A stretch of DNA of 27,559 nucleotides from Bacillota bacterium. GTDB taxonomy: Bacteria > Bacillota > Clostridia > Lachnospirales > Lachnospiraceae. Shown one piece after another: positions 22,530-27,559 of this stretch (positions are counted from its first letter, which is position 1; each line of letters opens with the position of its first letter). Below the pieces are notes generated by a model. The model saw only the letters and a program-made list of their open reading frames with translations, was not told the DNA's origin and searched no databases. The DNA lies in contig JAEZKA010000061.1 in the NCBI GenBank assembly GCA_023436225.1, positions 1 to 27,559 on the forward strand. Reading direction: 5' to 3'. A program made the position numbers and the translations under genes.

Positions 22530-24368
22530 TTATCGATAATTTTGTATCATCAGCTGCACATTTCGAAAGCCGTTATATTCGTTGATCTTCGGGTAATAAG
22601 TAATTGCCAGGGATGCATTCAGGCTTCGGCCCGTTCGTAGCTTCTGAGCCTCGTCCTCTCCGTACGTTGCAGCAATATAGGCAAAGAACTCCTTCACATC
22701 TCCAAAATAGATTGCTTCCATCTCTTTACCATATTGATTTACCACAAAGAGGCGAATCCCACTGGAATTCTTACCAATGATAAAAGCTGATTTAATCTTC
22801 AGTTCCTTCTCCGCAAACAGAGGTTTCTCATTACCCTTTCCAAAGGGTTCCAACTGCTTCAGCTCATTAATCAGTGCTTCATTGATGTAGCCTAGGGGCA
22901 AGTGTATATCAATGGACACCTTTGGAATCAGCATTTCCTCGGTCAGCGTAGTGTTCTCGTTTAAGGTTCTCCTGAGAATATCGATATTTTCTTTAATCAG
23001 TGATAGACCTGCTGCCATTGGGTGACCACCAACCTTAAGAAATAGCTCTCTGCACTTGCTAAGCTCTTCTATCATGTTGTATTGTTCAATGGATCTTCCC
23101 GATCCTTTTACACTGTGTTCTGCATCCGTCAGTACCAATGTTGGACGATTAAAGCGTTCTCTGATTCTTCCGGCAATAATACCTGCGATACTTTCATGGC
23201 AATCCGGTAGATAGACAACCAGTACTTTATCGAATCGAAGCTCTGATTCCTCGATCAGCTGAATCGCCTTCTGGACATTTTCGGCTGTCATTTCCTTTCG
23301 GAGATCATTTAAGCTTCTTACTTCACCCGCCAAACGAAGTGCCTGCTCTTTGGTCTCGGCCAATAAAAGCTCCAGCCCCTTCTTCGCAGTATCCAGCCTT
23401 CCGGAAGCATTGAGACAGGGACCGATTACAAAGCCTAGATGAAAGGCGCTTAATTGCTCCTTATCAATATTACTCACATCCATTAACGCCAATAGGCCCT
23501 TATTGTCCGTCTTCTTCAAAAGCTGTAAGCCATGCTTAACAATAATACGGTTCTCTCCTGTAAGCTCCATAACATCACAGACCGTAGCAATAGCCGCATA
23601 GGAAAGTAATTCTTGTTCGAATTCTTCCCGATTTTTCACATCATAATACGTATGTAATGCACAACACAGCTTATATCCAACCATTGCTCCACACAAACCG
23701 CTGTAGGGATACTCACAATCCGGACGCTTTGGATTAATAACCGCATCTGCAGCCGGCAATCGAACCTGTTTTCCTATATTTTTTTCTTCGCCCGACTTCA
23801 ACATGATATCCGGGTCAATCGTAGCGGCTACCTCTTCCAATTCCTCCGCTGTCTGTGTTCCCTCTAATAAGCTGTGGTGATCTGTAATGATGACAGTCAT
23901 TCCCAAGCTCTTGGCTAGCTCCACCTGCTCTAGAGCAACGATACCATTATCACAGGTAAGAAGAGTATCAATTCCTTCCTTGTATGCCGCTTCTACCATC
24001 TGATTATTAATACCGTAACCATCCTTAATCCGGTCAGGAATCTCATAATCTACCACTGCTCCGAGACAAGTCAGACTGCGATACAGGATATAGGTAGCAA
24101 CTACTCCGTCAACGTCATAATCACCTATGATACGAAGACGCTTTCCTTCCTTAATCTTCACCCTCAAAATATCACAGGCTTTCTCCATATCCTTCATTAA
24201 GAACGGGCTGTGCAGGTTTGTAACCTTAGGATGTAAAAACGAATCAATCTCCTGAGGCGACTCCAGCCCTTTGTTCACAAGACAGCGAGCTAAAACCTCA
24301 CTAACACCGCATTCCTTCATGATAAGGTTAAAATCAGCCTTTTTATTTTTAATTACCCAATTCTCCAT
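22530..24368 (-). CDS. recJ: single-stranded-DNA-specific exonuclease RecJ
   Basis: A 612-residue DHH-superfamily nuclease. Motifs: IIGDYDVDGVVATYIL (about residues 78-93), TCDNGI (about 138), VIITDHHSLLEG (about 154-165), PLCG-type region YPYSGLCGAMVGYKL, then GGHPMAAGLSL of the DHHA1 domain (about 455) and a C-terminal OB-like domain. RecJ degrades single-stranded DNA 5' to 3' in recombination and repair with Mn2+ or Mg2+. Length is normal for the short Firmicute form. The ATG at 24368 follows CGGAGGAG, 22 bases after scfB, so it is likely in one transcript with scfB. Confidence 0.95.
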   Translation of the reverse strand: MENWVIKNKKADFNLIMKECGVSEVLARCLVNKGLESPQEIDSFLHPKVTNLHSPFLMKDMEKACDILRVKIKEGKRLRIIGDYDVDGVVATYILYRSLTCLGAVVDYEIPDRIKDGYGINNQMVEAAYKEGIDTLLTCDNGIVALEQVELAKSLGMTVIITDHHSLLEGTQTAEELEEVAATIDPDIMLKSGEEKNIGKQVRLPAADAVINPKRPDCEYPYSGLCGAMVGYKLCCALHTYYDVKNREEFEQELLSYAAIATVCDVMELTGENRIIVKHGLQLLKKTDNKGLLALMDVSNIDKEQLSAFHLGFVIGPCLNASGRLDTAKKGLELLLAETKEQALRLAGEVRSLNDLRKEMTAENVQKAIQLIEESELRFDKVLVVYLPDCHESIAGIIAGRIRERFNRPTLVLTDAEHSVKGSGRSIEQYNMIEELSKCRELFLKVGGHPMAAGLSLIKENIDILRRTLNENTTLTEEMLIPKVSIDIHLPLGYINEALINELKQLEPFGKGNEKPLFAEKELKIKSAFIIGKNSSGIRLFVVNQYGKEMEAIYFGDVKEFFAYIAATYGEDEAQKLRTGRSLNASLAITYYPKINEYNGFRNVQLMIQNYR

Positions 24369-24390
24369 ATCTCCTCCGGTGCTCTAGGAA

Positions 24391-25812
24391 TCAGTCGGCT
24401 GCTTTCAGCATAATAGCACATTCCACGCGCTTCTTCTGTAATTCACAGCCAATATCATAGGCATCATTAATGTCGTTATGGAATTTGAAGGAATTAGCTG
24501 CACAACCACCGCTGCAATAGAATTTAGCAAAGCAGTTTTTGCATTTTTCCTTCGAATACACATTACATACCTTAAATTCCTCACGAAGCTCCGGCTTGAC
24601 AATTCCATCATCTACATTACCCATGAGATATTCCGGAATTCCCACAAATTGATGGCAGGGGTAAAGATCACCCCAAGGTGTGACAGCCAGATATTCCGTA
24701 CCGGACCCACAACCGGACAAACGCTTTGCCACGCAGGGGCCTCCGGTTAAGTCAATCATAAAATGGAAGAAATTAAAATCTTTTCCTTGACGCTTATATT
24801 CCAGCATCAGCTTAGCAAGACGATCATATTCCTCGAACAGTACCGGAAGGTCCTCTTCCTTAATAGAATAGGAATCTTCCGGAAGAGCTACCACAGGCTC
24901 TACAGAAATTTGTTTAAAGCCAAGATCAGCCAGATGCTTCACATCTTCACTAAAATCCAGGTTATTATGAGTAAAGGTTCCTCTAACATAATAATTCGTT
25001 TGGTTACGACTTTCCGCCAGCTTCTTAAACTTAGGAAGTATGAGCTCATAGCTTCCCTTCCCATTACGGCTGGGACGCATCTTGTCATTGATCTCCTTGC
25101 GCCCGTCAATACTAAGCACAACATTGCTCATCTCTCGATTGGCAAATTCCATCACTTCATCATCCAGTAATACGCCATTGGTGGTTAAGGTAAAACGGAA
25201 TTTCTTATTATGTAATACTTCCTGCTCCCTGCCGTATTTCACGAGATCCTTCACTACCTGCCAGTTCATCAGTGGCTCTCCACCGAAGAAGTCAACCTCC
25301 AGATTCTTGCGATTACCTGAATTGGCAATCAAGAAATCAAGGGCTTTCTTACCAACCTCATAGCTCATTAACTCTCTGTGCCCCTTGTACTCACCTTCTT
25401 CAGCAAAGCAATATTTACAGGCAAGGTTACAATCATGAGCAATATGCAAGCATAGCGCTTTTACAACAGTGGAACGCTGTTTGAAATCCCGGATATATTC
25501 TTCATAAATATCCTTAGTAAACAGAGCCCCTTCCTCTATCAGCTGCTCGATGTCCCCGATCGCTTCTTTAATAAGAGAGACTAAAGTCTCCTTATCGTTG
25601 ATCAGCCCATTTCTTTCGTCCTCTTGCTCCGTGATCATGGCTGCGTTCTCCGGTTTAGAGTATTTCTCTACCATAGCTTGAAGGATACTCTCCTGATCAT
25701 GTCCTTCATACATCTCAATGATATCATAGCATAGATCGTCTACTACATGGATCATACCACTGTTCACATCCAGCACAATATTATATCCATTATTCTTAAA
25801 TTGGTGAACCAC
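24391..25812 (-). CDS. scfB: SCIFF peptide radical SAM maturase (thioether-forming)
   Basis: A 473-residue radical SAM-SPASM peptide maturase. The N-terminal part (MVHQFKNNGYNIVLDVNSG, about residues 1-100) is the peptide-recognition region. The radical SAM cluster is Cys128, Cys132, Cys135 in CNLACKYC, followed by FFGGEPLMNW. The C-terminal SPASM region has many cysteines, including 416, 424, 427, 433, 437 and 456, for auxiliary iron-sulfur clusters. The family installs Cys-to-Thr type thioether crosslinks in the six-cysteine SCIFF peptide, making a ranthipeptide. The start is GTG at 25812, seven bases after AGGAGG. Its substrate gene, scfA, lies 262 bases upstream, separated by a terminator. 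All cluster ligands look intact. Confidence 0.95.
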   Translation of the reverse strand: MVHQFKNNGYNIVLDVNSGMIHVVDDLCYDIIEMYEGHDQESILQAMVEKYSKPENAAMITEQEDERNGLINDKETLVSLIKEAIGDIEQLIEEGALFTKDIYEEYIRDFKQRSTVVKALCLHIAHDCNLACKYCFAEEGEYKGHRELMSYEVGKKALDFLIANSGNRKNLEVDFFGGEPLMNWQVVKDLVKYGREQEVLHNKKFRFTLTTNGVLLDDEVMEFANREMSNVVLSIDGRKEINDKMRPSRNGKGSYELILPKFKKLAESRNQTNYYVRGTFTHNNLDFSEDVKHLADLGFKQISVEPVVALPEDSYSIKEEDLPVLFEEYDRLAKLMLEYKRQGKDFNFFHFMIDLTGGPCVAKRLSGCGSGTEYLAVTPWGDLYPCHQFVGIPEYLMGNVDDGIVKPELREEFKVCNVYSKEKCKNCFAKFYCSGGCAANSFKFHNDINDAYDIGCELQKKRVECAIMLKAAD

Positions 25813-25860
25813 TTTAATTCCTCCTATTTGAAAAGCTGACCTTTATCTCAACAACGAACA

Positions 25861-25919
25861 GGACTGTCTGATAATACCTTTCGAAGCAAAGCTTTACGAA
25901 AAATATCATGAGGCAGTCC
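25861..25919 (-). repeat. long wobble-containing hairpin in the scfB leader
   Basis: Arms at 25861-25883 and 25897-25919 (23 positions each), loop of 13. Read as minus-strand RNA there are 18 Watson-Crick pairs, three G-U wobbles and two mismatches; the plus strand has five mismatches. It ends 35 bases before the scfB ribosome binding site. It may be a leader structure or a decayed palindromic element. Confidence 0.6.
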
Positions 25920-25966
25920 CACTGATAAAAAACATGAATATTGAACCTGCAGGCTATTATTGTTAC

Positions 25967-26024
25967 GAAAAACAACGGAAGGTGCCTGGAGTATTTCGCT
26001 CCTTAAGACACCTTCATTACCGTT
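25967..26024 (-). terminator. intrinsic terminator between scfA and scfB
   Basis: On the minus strand AACGG/CCGTT, AAGGTG/CACCTT and GGAG/CTCC pair in one long interrupted stem (25974-26024), followed by GTTTTTCG. It lies 50 bases past the scfA stop, so most scfA transcripts should end here and only some continue into the maturase. Confidence 0.8.
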
Positions 26025-26074
26025 CTCCTATGAATCATTGAATAACCAGCTTGCGTGCTCTATGTACTGATTCT

Positions 26075-26215
26075 TTATTTGTTCTCACAGCTTTGATTGC
26101 CAACTGTACAAGATGTCTTACATGCTGACTGGCAGGATGTCTGACATTCTCCACAACCACCCTTTTTCATAGTATCCTTCAGGTTTTTTGCGTTTAAAGT
26201 TCTAATATGTTTCAT
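26075..26215 (-). CDS. scfA: SCIFF ranthipeptide precursor (six cysteines in forty-five residues)
   Basis: A 46-residue peptide gene. The product begins MKHIRTLNAKNLKDTMKKGG and ends with a cysteine-rich core whose six cysteines are at 21, 24, 28, 32, 36 and 43. This spacing and the HIRTLN opening are the SCIFF signature, the near-universal clostridial ranthipeptide precursor. In the studied homologue from Thermoanaerobacter a Cys32-Thr37 thioether is formed; here Cys32 and Thr37 are both present. The ATG at 26215 follows AAGGAGG (26224-26230). An extended -10 promoter is just upstream and a terminator follows. The mature peptide's role is not settled; quorum or metabolic regulation has been suggested. 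Confidence 0.95.
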   Translation of the reverse strand: MKHIRTLNAKNLKDTMKKGGCGECQTSCQSACKTSCTVGNQSCENK

Positions 26216-26250
26216 TGTTTCAGCCTCCTTAGCGCTTTTAACTTCAAGCT

Positions 26251-26256
26251 ATTATA
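26251..26256 (-). promoter_or_regulatory. extended -10 promoter of scfA
   Basis: On the minus strand TATGTTATAAT gives a TGT-TATAAT extended -10 with TATAAT at 26251-26256; the -35 is poor (TTTTCT). The leader is about 29 bases. Confidence 0.65.
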
Positions 26257-26344
26257 ACATAAGTATATGCTTAAGAAAAGTGTTTTTTGCAAAGTTTTGG
26301 TGGTGTATTTGTCATTACAAATTTGATAATTACGGAAATGTATA

Positions 26345-26374
26345 TTGAAACAATTATGCATGGTATGTTATAAT
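26345..26374 (+). promoter_or_regulatory. promoter of the degV-family gene
   Basis: TTGAAA (26345-26350), 18-base spacer, TATAAT (26369-26374) in TATGTTATAAT, the same extended -10 as the divergent scfA promoter. The leader is about 60 bases. Confidence 0.7.
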
Positions 26375-26440
26375 GTATCATATCGTAATCAAAACTACTT
26401 ATAAAAAAGCAATACTATGAGAAAGGAACGGTGTAGTACA

Positions 26441-27310
26441 ATGAATAAGTATATCATTTCTACCGACACAACCAGTGACTTACCTGAGGATTATTTGCAA
26501 CAGCATAATATCTCGCTGTTACCTTTATATTATAATTTTAACGGAACAGTATATGGTGATAAGACATTCCTGACACCCAAAGAGTTCTACGACATGATGC
26601 GTAAGGGAGCAATGCCGACAACAATGGCTGTTAATCCCGAGCTTGCCAGGGAGGTCTTCACAAAGCTTCTGGATCAGGGTTATGATGTTCTTCACATTGC
26701 CTTTTCCTCAGCACTCAGTGGAAGCTGCTCCGTAGCTGCAACCGTTGCCAGGGAGCTGATGGATGAACGTCCCGGCTCAAGAATTATCGTAATCGATTCC
26801 CTATGCGCCTCTCTTGGCGAAGGTCTTCTGGTTCACAAAGCAGTTGACCTGATGAAAGCAGGCAAGTCCATCGATGAGGCTGCTGAGTGGCTGGAACAGA
26901 ATAAATTAAACCTTTGCCATATGTTTACTGTAGATGATCTTCATCATCTTCATCGTGGAGGCAGAGTATCGAAAGCAACCGCTATCATTGGAACTCTGAT
27001 TAACGTAAAACCTATCCTCCATGTGGATAATGAGGGACGACTCATCCCACTGAATAACGTTAGAGGTCGTAAAAAGGCATTGATCTCTTTGGTGGATCAG
27101 ATGGAAGCAAGCATAAAGAGTTATACCGGATCAAATGATATTGTCTTCATCAGTCATGGTGATTGTATTGAAGATGCCGAATTTGTTGCTGACCAGGTAA
27201 AGGAGCGCTTTGGTATCAAGGAAGTTCTTATTAATTATGTGAGCCCGACCATCGGAGCACATTCCGGACCGGGAACCATAGCATTATTCTTTATGGGAGA
27301 TAAGAGATAA
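26441..27310 (+). CDS. DegV family fatty-acid-binding protein
   Basis: A 289-residue protein of normal DegV length. Family motifs are ISTDTTSDLPEDY at the N-terminus, FSSALSGSC (about residue 90) with the serine that contacts the fatty-acid carboxylate, HRGGRVSKATAIIGTLINVKPIL (about 172-195) and GAHSGPGTIALFF near the end. In Firmicutes such proteins (FakB) bind a fatty acid for phosphorylation by the kinase FakA; no fakA is seen here, so that role is by family only. I chose the ATG at 26441, behind GAAAGGAACGG; the ATG at 26417 has no site. It is divergent from scfA and followed by two terminators. Confidence 0.92.
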   Translation: MNKYIISTDTTSDLPEDYLQQHNISLLPLYYNFNGTVYGDKTFLTPKEFYDMMRKGAMPTTMAVNPELAREVFTKLLDQGYDVLHIAFSSALSGSCSVAATVARELMDERPGSRIIVIDSLCASLGEGLLVHKAVDLMKAGKSIDEAAEWLEQNKLNLCHMFTVDDLHHLHRGGRVSKATAIIGTLINVKPILHVDNEGRLIPLNNVRGRKKALISLVDQMEASIKSYTGSNDIVFISHGDCIEDAEFVADQVKERFGIKEVLINYVSPTIGAHSGPGTIALFFMGDKR

Positions 27311-27388
27311 TATCAATTACTCTAAGCATCTTAAGCTGTTGTAAAATTAAATTTCCACGTAGGTCTTGTAGTATAACGCTACACCCCT

Positions 27389-27421
27389 AAGCTGTGAATT
27401 GGTTTTCAACAGCTTTTTTTA
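27389..27421 (+). terminator. intrinsic terminator of the degV-family gene
   Basis: AAGCTGTGAA (27389-27398) pairs with TTCAACAGCTT (27405-27415) with one bulge, followed by seven T. A second upstream copy of the left arm, AAGCTGTTG (27333-27341), could pair with the same right arm. Confidence 0.85.
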
Positions 27422-27433
27422 TGATAAGCGGCG

Positions 27434-27485
27434 GGGGCTGTCGCACTAGCGGTTATTCAACCACCAGTGCGACAGCTCCGTTTTT
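27434..27485 (+). terminator. second strong hairpin with U tract, GGGCTGTCGCA family
   Basis: GGGGCTGTCGCACT (27434-27447) pairs with AGTGCGACAGCTCC (27466-27479), with inner GGTT/AACC, then GTTTTT. It shares its core with the hairpin after hisS. The remaining bases to the window end show no gene. Confidence 0.75.
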
Positions 27486-27559
27486 AGGTTATTTTTTAGG
27501 AATTCTATATTTATTATAGATAAATCCGAGCATTATCTTAAAAATGATGCACTTTAATA

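Noticed and set aside
24763..25170. 135-codon plus-strand frame
   Set aside because: It is antisense to the well-supported scfB gene, has no ribosome binding site and no recognisable domain.

Overview
The window looks like chromosomal DNA from a motile, anaerobic, low-GC Firmicute, most likely a Lachnospiraceae/Clostridia member. Pointers are a SCIFF ranthipeptide locus (scfA-scfB), ferredoxin-dependent indolepyruvate oxidoreductase, HemZ, strong AGGAGG ribosome binding sites, SigA-type promoters, a B12 riboswitch in front of an ECF transporter S component, and the recJ-apt-rel-hemZ-hisS-aspS order known from Firmicutes. This is inference from gene content; there is no rRNA or phylogenetic marker here.

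Layout. 1-298 is the 5' end of a galactose mutarotase gene on the minus strand. 501-1876 is a plus-strand transcription unit: SigA promoter, cobalamin riboswitch with terminator, a membrane-anchored DUF4430 (transcobalamin beta-domain-like) protein and an ECF S component, closed by a bidirectional terminator shared with a convergent cold-shock gene (1979-2179). 2264-10228, all minus strand, is an aryl-keto-acid/aryl-acetate module: Na+:solute symporter, phenylacetate-CoA ligase 1, indolepyruvate:ferredoxin oxidoreductase alpha and beta, double-ACT protein 1, phenylacetate-CoA ligase 2, double-ACT protein 2. IOR interconverts aryl-pyruvates and aryl-acetyl-CoA, and the ligases interconvert aryl-acetyl-CoA and aryl-acetate. 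The set can therefore either ferment aromatic amino acids or rebuild them from aryl-acetates. The ACT proteins are plausible amino-acid sensors and the symporter a plausible importer. Each presumed transcription start in this block carries its own inverted repeat.

10610-16805 holds a DUF1294 membrane protein, aspS, a Dabb-fold protein, cheB, cheR and hisS (minus strand). 16886-25812 continues the same strand: hemZ, a metallo-beta-lactamase-fold hydrolase, the (p)ppGpp synthetase/hydrolase, apt, recJ and scfB, the radical SAM maturase. The 46-residue six-cysteine precursor scfA lies upstream of scfB (26075-26215). A divergent degV-family gene (26441-27310) and two terminator hairpins finish the window.

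The most notable non-coding features are the riboswitch, a tandem array of about 40-bp hairpin units in the probable apt leader, a structured terminator-bearing leader upstream of the symporter, the terminator and wobble-rich hairpin between scfA and scfB, and a repeated GGGCTGTCGCA hairpin family. I saw no tRNA, rRNA, CRISPR array, insertion sequence or prophage gene. No gene in the window looks frameshifted; the only incomplete one is cut by the window edge.
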